From Ophioceras dolichostomum (Eukaryota; Ascomycota; Sordariomycetes; Magnaporthales; Ophioceraceae), in assembly GCA_003049485.1 (NCBI GenBank), contig PYST01000334.1, positions 1 through 42,473 on the forward strand: a DNA stretch of 42,473 nt, written 5' to 3'. Of the stretch, positions 10,398 to 23,826 are shown in pieces. A program made the translations under genes and the position numbers. Positions within the stretch are counted from its first letter, which is position 1. Each line of letters begins with the position of its first letter. The notes under the pieces were generated by a model, which was not told the origin of the DNA, made no database searches, and was given only the letters and a program-made list of their open reading frames with translations.

Positions 10398-13300
10398 ATG
10401 TTGCGTCGAGGGTCGGACGAACGGGTGGTGCCAGAACAACCGGAGCGAGAGCGGGACCCATCACCACCAGTAAGTGACGAAGGCCAAGAGCTCCTCCTTC
10501 TTCCAGTATCCGGCCAGAGACTAAACTGTACTATATAGGCGATCAGCAATGTCGGATATCCGACTAATCCCTTTGCCTATGGTGAGGGTCGAGGGTACAC
10601 TCACCCCCCGAATCTCCAGTCCTATGCCTCCATGGACTCGTCCCGAGACTATCCGGGCTACGGCAACGTCCCGCCGGCGCCGGCGCCACTGAGGCGGTCC
10701 AGCCGCGATTACTACGGGTCTGGTCCCGCGCCTCTGTACGGCTCTGGCCTCCCTCCGCCGCCGCCGCCGCCGAGAGCAGACTCGGACGACTCCGATGTTT
10801 CAGGTCACTACCACCGATCATATGCCCGTCGTAGTGGGCCGCCACCACGTGTCGAGATCCGACGAGGAGAACGCGAACGACGGCGGAGCCTGAGCCCTCG
10901 AGGTGGTGGGGGTAGGTCCTTTGACGACAGCGATGATATCGACCTCGACAGACGTGCCGCCACCCGCAGGAGAGCAGCAGTGACGTCGAGGACGCCCCGG
11001 CGCTACTCCTTCGAGTCCGGCAGCGAAGAATCCTTTGATGAGTACGACAATTTCATCTCCTCCAAGGCCTTCGAATTCACCCCCTCGCGGTCTTCGTCCG
11101 CGTCTGGCTCCCCGCGCATCGGAGGACCGCTGGAGGCGGGGGGCTCTGACGGCGAGAACTCGGGCACCGCTGGTGTTCCTGTCGCCGAGGTCAAAGTGGC
11201 CCAACCACCACCGGCCGCACCGGATGGCCGACCAAGCTCGGTCTTGGAGGTTTACGAGTCTAAATACACCGGGGATTCTCTGTCGGATGGGTCTCACTCC
11301 GCGAAGCTCACCGTGCTCCACGACCCGAAGAAACTAAGGAGACCGCTGTTTCGGTGGCTGTAAGGCATTATTCCTAATATTCTCGTCCCAGCTCAGATCC
11401 ATGGCAGAGCTGTGGTCCCAAACTGACGTTTGTCCACCCCCTAGTCATGTCCAGCAGGATATTATGGACTTCCAGGATCTCTCTGTATGTTATCACGCCC
11501 TTATTGTATCCTCCAGTCCTCGCCTTCAGGGGGTATCATTGTCATCAATCAGCTCAATAAGGGACACTAATCGCCAGAGCGCAACTAGAATGAAGCAATG
11601 CGTCTCCCCGAGCTATCGGACAGCGACCGCAATGGGCTCGCCCGCCTGCTCGCGGAGGTGAAGAGGACCCGCGTGAAGACCAAGCACACGGCCGAGGGCT
11701 CCAGCGTCCGGTACATGGACACGTGCCACGTCCAACTCCAGCTCCCCGATGACAGCACCAAGGGCCAGACGATGGCGACTTCGAGGCGACGTTTCGCGAC
11801 CTTCGTCTGTCTGCCGTACTTCTCGCTCGGCAAGTACGCGGGGCTCTCAACCGCCGCGAAGAACCCCAATCTGTATCCGAACCAGACTCTGCTCCAGGCT
11901 CAGTACTCTCGCATCAACAGGGAGCGAGACATGCAGCAAGTCGTCTGCCAGATGGGGAGCGCAAAGCCGGGTTTCTGCTTTCACATCAACCAGATTTGGT
12001 GCATCGTCATTGACAACTGTAAGTGCTGTCGCAGCACCTTATATTCGTATTCCTTCTCCATCCATCCGCGCCTTACTTAACGTGGCTAGATAGGTTGCTC
12101 GATCTTCTTTGTTTAGTATACTGACCATGGCCGTGCAAAACAGCATACCTGATCACATGCGCCGAACTTGACGAAGCAAGCATTCGAGGAGACCTGATCA
12201 CTGTCGTCAACGAACCCCTTAGGAAAGGGCCTGGCTCGGATGGACAGGCTCGGATCCTGGTCTCGTACGGAGCGTCAATCCTATGGGCATTTCCCATCAA
12301 TGAATGCGAGACCTGGTTTGTAGGTTGCCCTGACCCTGATATTCTAACCTGCCTATGCACATCTAATCGGATAGGAATTGCTAATGAGAGCAGTCATTTT
12401 TGACCCATTTCCATGACTTCTGGCCACAATCCGTACGGATCATGCACCATGATCGTGTGTTGACCGAGCAGGACTGGCCCCGGATTTTGAACCTCGCGAG
12501 ATACTCGGCCTCGAGCATCACTCTCAGGCTGAAGATGGCGTAAGTAAAACACACCTCACGCTGGACCACCAGCAGCCCCTCTCCCTGAACTTGTCAGTAC
12601 AACAAAGAGCGGTGGGCATCTTCGCTAACCAGTTGTCTCCAGTGCCCCTCCCCAGCCTCCAACACGCGGGAAGTTCCAGCCCTTAGCCAAACTAATACCG
12701 CAATCTCCAGCCGGCAAGACAGGCTCCCCCAAGCCTGGATTGAAGCCACCGAAGGGCAAAGAGCCTGTCAAGCCAAAATCGGACCCGGGAAAGGGCGGCG
12801 AGGAAGTCACTGTCGACAAGGCATGCACATCGTTCCACGTCTTCACTTGGAAGCTTGGCCAAGAAACCGTTCGCGTGGGCGCTGCCACCGTAAACCCTAC
12901 AGCCGAAGCACCCGACGCAGCCTTGGACAAGGAGCTGAAGGAGATCGACGAATACCTCTCCAAAGAGACGAGCTACGCGGATAGGAAGGCCTACCAGGCT
13001 TGCAAGGGATCCACGCGACGCTCCGTGTTCACGTACCTCGAAGAGCAGGGCGCCAAAGTCGAGGGGGTGAGGAGCGTGAATAGGAAGAGGGAGTTCGACA
13101 ACTCCACCGACATTCTCAACGCGGCGGACGTGGTCTTCCAGTTCTTCATGCCGTCGGGGAAGGAAGCGGAGGTGGTGAAGAAGTACTGGGGAGCCGTCGC
13201 TAAGTTAGTTGAGGTGAGTGAGAACGCCGTAACGCAAGGAAGCAAGAGACACGGACCTTCTACCATGTCAAAAGAATGCCACCTGAGTCCCGAGTTGCAC

Positions 13301-15304
13301 TTACTGAAGATTTACCCCTTACGCAGCTTTCGCCTCCGTTCGATCGCCTACCTCAAGAGGAGGCAGCAGCAGACAGCCGGGACAGCCGGGACACCAACAC
13401 AAGGAGATACAGGATAGACGACGAGCCTTCGAACCGCAACGTCCCCGAGATCCGGAAGTGCCTGAGGATACTCTCGCAGCCGATTCAGTACTTCACCACC
13501 ATGTTCGGGCTCGCCAACGCGGCCGAGCGCGCGAGGGTCGTCGTCCCGAACCAGTTCACCCTGGCCTGGCTGCACATCCTGATGGCGCTCGTCCACAGCA
13601 CCACGGACCTGCACATGTGGCGGGACCACTTCACCTTCGCCGAGGACAAGATTAGGGAGGGGATGCTGGACGTCATCAACGGCTTCTCCACCGTGAACCT
13701 CCTGGACAAGGCGATGATCCTGCCCATGGACATCGTCTCGATGATTGGCCTCACTCTGTTCAAGGATTTGACGGGGGCGCATCCTAACATCACCGAGACT
13801 TATTCGGAGTACCTTCACGCACTGGTAAGACTTCACATTTCCTCCTTCCATTTCTGTTTTCCTAAGACAGGACGCCTAATCAGATGTATGTACTGGTCCA
13901 TAGGAGTCCGACATCACCACCAAGCCGTCCGATCGATACACACAACATCGGATCAACCTCCTGAAGCAGGAGCTAGTCATCATCAGGAGGGTGATCGACC
14001 AGGAGATCATGGCGTGCTCCGCGATGCTGCCCTCGATCGTCAGGGGCGACTCCTGGGACCTGGCGGCAATTCGGACCAAGCGACCCTTCGACGGAGGGAT
14101 AACTCGGCCCTACTACGGCTCCGCACCGCCGAAGCCGCCGCCCATCACCACACGGATCGTCGAGCGGAGGGGCGACAACATGCGCGAGCGTGGCAGCGGC
14201 GGCTATGGGGTTGTTGAAACGCGCCGTACTCCAAGGAGACAACAACAGAATTACGATGATAGTGATGACTCTTCGGACACTGTTGTGGGCGGCGGCTACG
14301 GCGGCGGCTACGGCGGCGGCTTTGGGGGGGGCGGTGGCGGCTTCGGCGACTTCACTACGACTACGGTTGCAGACACGCAGGAGTACTGGAAGCTGCCGTC
14401 GACGTGGCGAGGCGGGTTCCGAGCCTTGCTGGCTCTCGACGTCGTGAGGGTGCTTCAGAGACGGGCGGGAGAACTCGACGAGTTTAGGATACAAGCGGGG
14501 ATTCTCGAAGAAGACGTGAGTCTCTACTACCCCCCTACTAGTCTACTGGCCCCCTTGTTTTGCCTTTCCTTTCCTTTCCTCCGCTTCCTTTCTACGCGTC
14601 CGGTCGGCATCAAGCATCCAACTACACTACCACTGCCTGCCTCCATACAGCTCAGCGCAGGTCATTACTAACTGGAAGGGACCTACCTCCCCTACCCCTC
14701 CTACTTGCAGAGCATGAACAAAGTAGACCTTACCAAAGACCGCCAAGAAATGGCCGTTTACGCCTTCACCATCGTCACGGTCATATTCCTCCCCCTCTCG
14801 GCCGTGGCGTCCATATTCGGCATGAACACCTCGGACGTGCGCGACATGGAGCTGGGCATGTGGGCGTACTGGGCGTCCGCCGTGCCCGTCACCATCGCCG
14901 TCATCGTCATCGGCCTGTGGTGGATGGGCGAGCTGGGCAACGCCTTCTCGTGGCTCGGCCTGCGGAAGAAGGATCCTTCCTCATCGGGCCTCATCTCCGG
15001 TCCTCCTAGTGCTACCTATGCCCTCATACCGCCTTATACGAGCGGAGACAACAGAGCAGCAGCAGCAGCAGCAGGGGCCTACAGCATGCCTCCTCCTCCT
15101 CTCCCTATCCAGGGCCGCATATTCACGGACCAGCAGACACTGGTTCCTCCCGGACATCTCGGACCGTCGCCCTTGCTGCCCAATACCACAAACCCGTTCG
15201 CCCCGACTGGCTATGTGGATGTTTCGAGGGTATCCGCCGCCCCGTGGACGAAGAACCCCGTGAGCTTCATGCATGGCAGCAGGAGGAGGAGGGGCTACGT
15301 ATGA
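10398..15304 (+). CDS. Very large CorA-family divalent-cation transporter-like protein (ten exons)
   Basis: Exons: 10398-10469, 10539-11359, 11445-11484, 11589-12018, 12144-12319, 12394-12539, 12643-13213, 13327-13824, 13904-14515, 14711-15304; 3960 nt, 1319 residues. The C-terminal part is CorA-like: a helical region, TM1 at about 1137-1158, the signature GMN at 1159-1161, and TM2 at about 1175-1195. In this superfamily GMN follows TM1 at the mouth of the pore for Mg2+ or related ions, and both termini are cytoplasmic. Before this lies a cytoplasmic region of over 1100 residues. It begins with a Pro/Ser/Arg-rich disordered segment (to about 290), then conserved-looking blocks such as FRWLHVQQDIMDF and CHVQLQLPDD, typical of large fungal CorA-like proteins. 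A Gly/Tyr/Phe-rich run (about 1047-1068) interrupts the helical domain. The C-terminal tail of about 120 residues is Ala/Pro-rich. No ankyrin repeats are visible. The 40-nt exon 3 is supported because it restores frame and sequence. The transported ion and membrane are inferred. Confidence 0.88.
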
Positions 15305-18300
15305 GGAGAGGGGAGAAAAGGAGAAGTAAGAGAAAGGGAGGGCAAACGTCACACTGTACTGTACTGTATTGTACGTCTCTGAGCTGGTAACCCATTTTTC
15401 ACCGACATAATTGTAATAACTGGACGCTACTGCGTTGACTGCTTGACTTGCTATCCTTGATGATGTGGCATTTTCTTAACCTCGGCGTGTAACATCGGAG
15501 AAGCACAAGCCACAAAAGCGGCTGCAGAAAAGCAGAATCTGACATGCGCCGGACAGTCCTCGGTGTCCGGCATTCTTCGACATTGACTAACAGCAAGCAA
15601 TGAGGAGGGAGGCATTCAGCGGGAAGGGATCAATAGTCTTTCACATGCCTACTAGGCCGGGCTTTCTTGGAAAAGCTTCAGACGACCACCTCCGAACAGG
15701 CTCTCCACTACTACTACTACTCCTACAACTACTAAATCCTTGGAGCATACAGAGGTTCCAGCAAGTGTGGGCGCTGTGGTCTCAGCAGTGCAGCGATGAG
15801 ACTTGAAAGCAAGCAAACAAACACCCCCGCTTTCCAGGATGCATGGCATGGGTGCAGCGGATCTCGGCACTGGAGCAGCAGAAGCAGGAGCGCCTAGCTA
15901 CTTCGGCCTTTAGTGGAGGCACATACTGGGGCTAGGTCACTAGCGCATGCAGAAAGCTAAGGAAGACACCCTGACTTTCAGCTGGTTGTCTTCAATATCT
16001 GCTATTGCACGACTCCTCCTCCTCCTCCTCTCGATGGAAACCCTCCACCGTACCCACGCTACTAGCCTGTATGTCTGCGTGTTTCCCCTCATTTGTCGAG
16101 CATGCTCAGCGAGTCAGAACAAGCCTGATTGTAAAAAGAGGACAGAGTGAGGGGTAGGTTAGTAGGTTGGTTGGTAGGGACGTAGGGGGGTATGTAGCGG
16201 AGGTACCAGGTAGGCAAAGGTACCTATTGATGGGATGAAGATGGACAGAGTTTCGGTCCTTGCTCCGAGGCAAAGCGAAGCAAAGCAGAAGCAAGCGACG
16301 CCAAGCTTCAAACCTGATGGAAGCAAAAGTCTGTATGCAGTACAGTTGTCCGCCATCCGCGCCCAAGCTCTGAGGTTAGAGACATTCGTGGTCGTAGATG
16401 AAGTTCCATACCGCCTTGTCCCGACTGTAGTCCAGAAGCTCAGAAGTACTTGCGGACTACCTACACCATGATCCGGCAAGCGCGCTAGGATACCACATGC
16501 CCTTCTAATGGGAACTAATAGGTAAGGGATGACAAAGAGGCTTCCGCGTGCGCGTTCGGTCGTCCGTCTGGTGAGACAAACGCCACGATGGAGAGAGTCT
16601 AGAACCTCCCCCATTTTCGTCGACCGCCGTCGCTGGCCGCCGCATTTTTTTCTTCATGTCCCCTTCTTCAGACCTACTACTGCTGTACCCGCGCTAGCTC
16701 TGATCTGCCTGGCGCCATGTCTGTGCTCCTTGGTTTACAGGGTCCTGCTCCTGCTTGCTCAAACTAAGACGCAATACAACACCATAATTGTCATCATTGC
16801 ACCTAGGTACCATCTACCTCCCTAAACTATCCACAACTTCATATATGCCAGGACGGATATGTAGACTACCACAGGCAGGTCGTAAGTACCGGGGCCATAG
16901 CAGTCGTATGTATATTGAGTACGGTACGTAGGTAGTAGGCCGGCAGGTCGGTTGGCGTTGATTCGCGGATACCTCCTAAGAATAGCGGCCGGACAATACA
17001 TCAGAAGAGAGGAGAACATAGAAGAGCCGGGACGGGATGGCGAGGAACGTTCCGGCCGGCTCGGGTCCCAATGTGCCCATTTCAGACCGGCCGGTGCGGG
17101 GAATCGACAGATGGCTGCTTGATCTCGAGACCATTTCCCCTTTCTGCGACATTACACCGCAGTTTTTTATTTTTGTAGTAATTTGCGGCATGTGGGAAAC
17201 GAAGTTCGTTCGAATCCGACGCGGATGTAGAAAGTGAAGAAGAGGAAGAAGAAAAGGGGGGAAGCACCTTTTGTGTGTGAGGAGAAGAAAGGAGGGGGAG
17301 ATGGAGGGGACAGCAGTCTGAGATGGATGTGTGGATTGGATTGGTGGATGGAGAGAGCAAGTGAGAGAGAGGAAAGGAAAGGGAGGAGGGGCGCGCAGGT
17401 GGGCGGTTGGCAGGTAGGTAGGTACCTAGGTTAAGCAGGCCGCTTGATGATGGATGCATTATGACGGCGGTTCATGAATGGGGTCTTTTTGCTGTCGTGG
17501 CACGTCGTCTTCTCGTGCTCCGGCCGTTGTTGGGTGATCTGCCCGCGTGTCTCGCTCGCTGCCTCTTCGGCTTTCTCGATGGGATGGAGTATACGATACA
17601 CACTCCCAAATATGTCGTTCGGCACTCGCGGCGAAAGTACCAAGTGTGACGAAAGAGCTGCACGAAGAAGCATCAGCACAGGGCAGGAAGACGGACATCG
17701 AGGAGGAAAACATGCCGGGCCAAACAGAAAGCGGCGTTCCCGACTGAGCTGATGGGAACTCAGAAAGGAAGGGAAGGGATGGGAGAGGATTCCCCTCCAG
17801 TACGCTCCCTCTATCGACCGAAGGTATGCCTGCCTGCCCTGTCTTTCTGCTACTCTGTCACACAGCTCAAGGGCAATCACAGTTCTGACGAGAGATGCAG
17901 GCAGGGTTGTTCCCTTCTCCTCGGAACTGCACTTTTGCACACGCAGCACGAGCACGCATCCAGTGAGCCACAAACGGTTCGGAGATGGATGGGCGAGGAG
18001 ATCGATGGCCAAGTGTGCGATGATAGGCCCGGGGAGGTCTCACAAAGCACGTCCAGTGGTAGGGAGGCCGACGATCAGACCCAGATACGGCGACGGGCAG
18101 AAAGGGGCGGCCAGCGGCCAGCGTCCAGCGGCCACACCATGACGAAGCCGGTTTCCAATAATACGACCGGTCAGTTTCTTCTTGCGTGATGGGTCTATGC
18201 CGGCTCTGCCTGCTTTTGTGTATCCAGTTGAAACATGACTTGGGGAGTTGCACTGAGGGAGGGATGGCAGAGCCGACGACAAACGAACTTTGTGGGCATC

Positions 18301-18980
18301 TCTCGGGATACCAACCTGAGCTTCGATGGAGGTGCCCGTCGAAGGGGATGATGGATGGATCGCACCAAGTTGCATCGAGGAGGAGACCAGCGCGACCTGC
18401 CACGCGGACGAAACCCTGCAGCAGCACAGCTGACGGTCGGTAGAGCTTACAGGGGCAAGGCAATAATAGTCGAGAGCGAGAGAGGGGAACAACTGAGGAG
18501 CAGACACATGGCCTACATCCCTACCTACGAAGCAGTTCAGTACTGGATGCGACATATCTGCCAAGCTAAATCAGGTAGGGCGGCCAGCAACAACTCCTAC
18601 CTTTCTTCTCGACACTGATACCTACGCCAACAAGCGATGGATGGCTTATAATGGTGGATCACGCGGTCCATCTGCTCCCAAGAGGGAGGGAAATCCACAG
18701 TCCGAAAAACGACAAGCTATACCTAAGCTAGCCATCAAACTAACACTCAGCTGTAATGGAGGTGGGGAGCCACATAGCCCGCATCTTCTTCATCAGCTCG
18801 AGGCTGTATCTTTTTCTCCCTTCGCCTGGATAAGCAGAGAAAGAAGAAGAAGGGAAAAGAAGAAAGGGAGGGGGACAAAACGCCACGCGCCCGACTGGAT
18901 AGGACGCAAGGGATGCCCGGACTTCGTTCGTCGTTCGCCCTTCTCTTATCAGGAGGGCTCACGCCGACCGAGCTTTGCAG

Positions 18981-19008
18981 ACACACACACACACATACAC
19001 ACACATAC
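18981..19008. repeat. (CA)n microsatellite
   Basis: A run of AC dinucleotides interrupted twice by AT. It is a simple repeat with no evident coding role. Confidence 0.9.
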
Positions 19009-20855
19009 AACCATTTCTGGACTAGTGTGTTGTGTTTCCAAAGATACCGTCCGTCTAGGTGAGTGAGATGAAAGAAAAAGAAAAGAAAAGAAAACCAGAG
19101 GCCGCAACGGACAACATGGGAGCGACTTGCTACCTTGGTGAAAAGGGGGCGGAAATCCCGAACGAAGGAGAGACGGCCACGAAGCCTTCTGCTTTCCCTG
19201 AACCAAGGATCGATACTTGTCCTTGGATGCATACAACGAATACAGTAGAAAAGATAGCCCATAAAAGCCGCCATTATAATATCGCATCTCGAATAAGTCC
19301 GAATGCTGATTGGATAAATGGAGCAGACAGGGAAGCGAGGGGTTTTATTTTTCGCCACTCGCCAATCTGTAGAGGAGAGAGATTATTGGGATATTGGGGA
19401 CTGACAGCCCCGTTGAGTCTTGGAAGTTTGGGAAACTTGGGGGGAAGGAGGCACGGCTAGCATTGGCAGGGTATAGGGAGGCGAAGTTTGGCCTGTCTGT
19501 GTGGGTGTGTCTGTGTGCCAAAAATTCGCCTCCTCCTGCCAATGCTCTATTCGAGCTATGCCGTTCTCTGTCGTCCCCTGCCGTCCCAGGAGCAAGCTCC
19601 CTGCGTCGGCGATTGGACGACGGCAGAAAAAGCAAAAAGTAGAAAAAAGCCAAGGCGCCCTAAAATATGTCGGAAAGCGGCACGGTTTGGCTCTCTGGGT
19701 TGTGTCAACTATTGCTGCAGGAATCCTTGCCTTGGGAACTGAGGGTTGGTTGTTGCATGCACCCACCCACCCTCCTTTGACAGTGTAGTAGAAGTTGCAA
19801 AAGTGCGCCTCCCCTCCCTCGCTCGAGTTGGTCAGGTTCATCATATCTGTCATCATATCTGAGGAATGTGAGCGACGACCTGTCGTGACGAACAACCATG
19901 AGGATTGCGACCTCCAATATGTGCGTCGCCGGCGATAGGGCGGGTTTGGAGGTTCGGTTCCAATCTATCTGATTCATTTCCCATGCTATGTCCGGCCAGC
20001 GAGCGACGGAAGGCCACAGTGCCGCTGATCGCAACAGGAGTTGGCGGGGACCTGATGACGAAGAATGTGCCCACGTAGGAGGTGAGTGGGGGGACTTGAT
20101 GAACGGCGTTGTTGGGCTCTCTCTCTTACTCTCTCTCGGTGCTGCTAGCATTTCTACCTCCGAATTATCTCCCAATATTGTCGCGTTGTCTCTCTCTCGA
20201 GTGTCTCTGGTACGTATTGGGATGAGACAAAGACCGAACGCAGCCTGGCTGGCTGTATGTGAGTGGAACAGACGCTGCAGCAAGCATATGCAGCGACGTG
20301 GTATCTAAGCACGCAGCTTCAACCGACTGACCGCTCTGCATGCATCTGGGCATCCATTTTGCTCCTTTCTGGAAATGGACCACGCATTGGAGTACCAGGC
20401 GGCGGTGGGAGGTGCATCGAAACAGACTTCCTCCAACACATCAAGATCCAATATGCTTCTGACTGACTCCGCGCCGTTTGCTTTAGCCGCAGTCTCCGCA
20501 AATTGAATGATTGCAGATCACGAGGAGAGGGGAGGAGAAACGATTTGGACGCGTGTGTCTCTTCTTTCGTCCCTCCTCTATCTCCCCATTCCAGTATCTT
20601 CCTTTTCAACAGCACTAGCAGAGGAATACGGCACATGGATGCCACCAAACGTACTGTAAAAACAGCATGCGTGGCTTCCCCTCACCAGCTGCCACTCTGG
20701 CCTCACATGGAGGGGGGAGTTCTTCAACCCCCCCATCCCTGGAGAGAAAGCGGGCCTTCCCCCAAGTAACGAACTCTAATCATCACCGGTGTGAGGAATG
20801 AACTGTTTTCCTCTCTCCATCGATGCTTCCCGTCGTCGAAGCTTCTGTGCCGGGG

Positions 20856-20923
20856 GGGCATCGAACCGGGTCGAACGCTCCGTCATAAGGTCTTTCTAAG
20901 ACATGGTTCGATGTTTGATGCCC
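20856..20923. repeat. Imperfect inverted repeat with tRNA-like arms
   Basis: The 68-nt element begins GGGCATCGAAC and ends GTTTGATGCCC, so its ends pair over 11 positions with one G-T. Inside is GTCTTTCTAAGAC, a second short hairpin. On the minus strand the loop would present AGA and a TTCGACC segment matches a T-loop consensus, but there is no room for a D-arm and the T-stem has a mismatch. It could be a degenerate tRNA copy or just an inverted repeat. Confidence 0.4.
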
Positions 20924-23500
20924 GCTCCCGACGAGACACGATCCATGATAGTGTCGATATTTCATCTGGACCAGACCAGATGTAGCGCAATAGCGGATAG
21001 CAAACTCAATGGATCGAGCCTGAGCGAGCCAAAGGACAAGACAAGGCATCTGATCATCAGGACAAAAGCTTGCAGGGCACCCTGGCAGATCTAACTTTCA
21101 AGTTTGCTTGGGTCGCAGGCTCGCCCCTAGCTGGCGCTGGCACGCTGGCAAAGATTGGGCTCCCGCACTGCGTCTACTCCGCTTTTTAGTTTCCAATTTT
21201 TGTTTTGTGATGGTTCCCCCAAAAGTCCTGAAGCTTCTTTTTTTCTCCCCTTCCTCCAAACACGCAGTTTGGGGGTCCCCTGTCATCATCGACACGAACG
21301 GGGGAAAATGGACGACCCTTCCCCTTCGCTCTTTCGCTTCATTCGCCGCCGTCCCATCCACTTCCTTCTCCTTTTTGGAGGCTTTCGTCACATCCATCAT
21401 GTTCACGTTCCCACCACTCTGTTCTCTTCTCTCTTACCCCGCAAAATGAATCGGATATGCAAAGTGGGGCCAAGTGACGTCGAGAGCTGCGAAATTGTGG
21501 AGACTTGGAGATTGTTAGTGACATCGGCGGCTTAGATTGGTCCGGGGTAACAGATCCTTTGTATCTTTGTACCTCTGGAATATGTCAGCCAAGGGCCGGC
21601 ACCGGCGGGGTTCTGCCCTCAGGCCCAGAGAGGCCCTGTTTCTCCGGGCAATGCTGGTCTGGCTGGCTGGCTTCGGCGTTCGTCTTCGCCTGCCTTGTGG
21701 GTGATGAGGGGGCTTGTGGATGCCTTTCAGGTAGAGAAGGGGGTTGTATTGCATCCAGAGTCCTGTAGGATTGGAATTGGGAGGGGAAGATCGCTACCCA
21801 AGGTGGTAGATTTGCGTCGCAAGACAATGCCAAAGCCCACTCACACGCACCTGTGACCTCAAAAACCGAAAGTGATGTTGGCGGTTCGTTCTTGGTCTTT
21901 TTCGAGAGTACCAAGAGCACTAGCGCATCCGCAGCCTCCGCGCCGCCAATTGCTTAGTCTGGCGGGATGGCAACCGATAGCGGGCGCTGCGTGGAGGGGC
22001 CTGAGGTTGAGCAATGTGTGGGGTGCGCTGACATGGATCATTGCTGACAGCAGGGTCCCCGTAATGGATCTTGTCATTAGCGCAGACTGGAGGCATCTCC
22101 AGCACCCCCGCGTGCCTGTCCGTGCCAGTCTTCAGAGGCCCTGGCCCAGTGGTCCAGTCACATCACCGATGCTTGTGCCCATCAATTATCGCTCCTGCCT
22201 CCTTCCACGGTGACGATTGCCCGCCAATCCCAGTCGACAGCCCCAAACCAGAGGCATCAAAAACCGACCTCTCCTTCCTGTTCAGCACTTTTCAACTTAC
22301 CTCTCCTGCCAACATCAGCTTTCCAGTCCCTCCTTTTCTCTTTCCCCTTTCCCCTTTCCCTTTTTTAAACTCGTGCAATCACTTTCAAAATCAGGTCATC
22401 GACCGATCACAGGACATAAAAGCGTCATCGCCGGAGTCACTTTTTGGATACGGCCCGTGACTCGGACTCTCCACTGCTCCTCCGCCCACTGTTTAGCTTC
22501 ACTTCTTGATAGTCGGTACACACCGCCAGTATACTTTATCTTTGATCCATCTTCTCATATCTACCTGCACTCTACTGCTCTATTGGCATATCAACAACAT
22601 CGTTCGGAAGGGAGCGAGCGCTTCGGTTTGCATCTGGTCGTCCTCTTCTACTAGTTCTACTAGTGTTGTTAAGAGTTCATCTGCAGCAGGCTTCCCAAAA
22701 AAGAACAAAACCGCAAAAGCTCACAGTCCATACGAGAAGCCCACAACCCACATAGCCCAGGCGTCCAGGCTTCCAGACGCTGTCTAGACTCCTCCTAGAC
22801 CCTTCGCACCACAAAGTCCGCCTGGAAGTCCGCCTGGATTGCACGGATCAGTGCGATTATCATCACGGGCTGCTGCATCTCGAAGCAGCCAATCCCGGAC
22901 TCAAAACTTCTCCACCGACGTCAAGCAACACAACAACACAGCAGCGGTCGCAGAGGTCGAACCACCATCGCACATCGCCCGTTGCGAAGGTTGCCGTTGG
23001 GTTTCTTCGCCACACCATCTGCCTAGAATTGGCCTACCACCTGCCCGATACCGTCCCCCTTCGAAGTACGGTCGGCTGCCGCGACGCGACGTCAACCTGC
23101 GTCACCCCGACGGTCGGTCGGTCGAAGACAGCTAGACGGCGCAGCTATCGCGTGAAGAAATTGTGGGCGCCAGCCGATCAATTCGCTTAGGCGCACGACA
23201 TTGCTTGTAGTGCTCATTGAGCTGGTGGCGCTGGTGCTGCTTTGAAAGAACAATCAAGGGAACCGATCTGCGGTCACGTTCCCGACCGACACCGACAAAG
23301 ACAAAGAAGTGGGAGAAAGCAAGCTTCAAGAGCGCCTCCTCCTGATCGACCGGGGCGAGAGGCAAAGACAACCCATCCACGTCCGTCCGCCCCGCCCCGC
23401 CCATATATACAACTTACCGGGCACCGGCAGCCTGCATACTCTGTGCTTCGGAGCACACGCATTCTCGCACGACTCCGTACAGTACAAAGGCAACCTGCAG

Positions 23501-23532
23501 GACCACCTACGGGACCACCTACGGGACCACCT
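23501..23532 (+). repeat. 12-bp tandem repeat in the upstream region of the serine-rich gene
   Basis: GACCACCTACGG is repeated about 2.7 times without interruption. A 10-bp duplication (GTGTTCTACC twice, 23595-23614) follows shortly after. Both lie within 400 bp of the start codon at 23878. Confidence 0.75.
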
Positions 23533-23819
23533 CTACCGCCTCCCCTACCTACAGAAACTACAGAAACAGAGCCACAGCGCCCAGCGCCACGCCCGTGTTC
23601 TACCGTGTTCTACCAAAGCCAGTATCTGCCCACGTTTCATCGTCAAGCCATTTCCCGATCCACCTCGTGCCAGCCTCGAACGATTTTCTTAACCGCCTGC
23701 GCCGCGGACCCCACCACGGTAGTTTAGGAGTGCCGGATCGACGATTTACGATTGAGCAAACGAACCACACCATCTGGACCACTATCCGGGCCACCATCTC
23801 TTGATTTGTCTCCTGGCGG

Positions 23820-23826
23820 TATAAAG
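23820..23826 (+). promoter_or_regulatory. TATA-like element before the serine-rich gene
   Basis: TATAAAG lies 52 bp upstream of the ATG at 23878. A TATATA is also present near 23403. Which one, if either, directs transcription cannot be told from sequence alone; the close spacing would leave a leader of only about 20-30 nt. Confidence 0.3.

Noticed and set aside
17186..17225. TTCGAATCC as a tRNA T-loop
   Set aside because: Flanking bases do not form a T-stem, and no acceptor or anticodon arm fits upstream.
18981..19008. Repeats considered as a CRISPR array
   Set aside because: These and the other tandem repeats are simple or directly adjacent short units without spacers, in a eukaryotic context.
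18747..19358. 203-codon minus-strand frame
   Set aside because: It crosses the CA microsatellite and purine-rich simple sequence and has no family resemblance.
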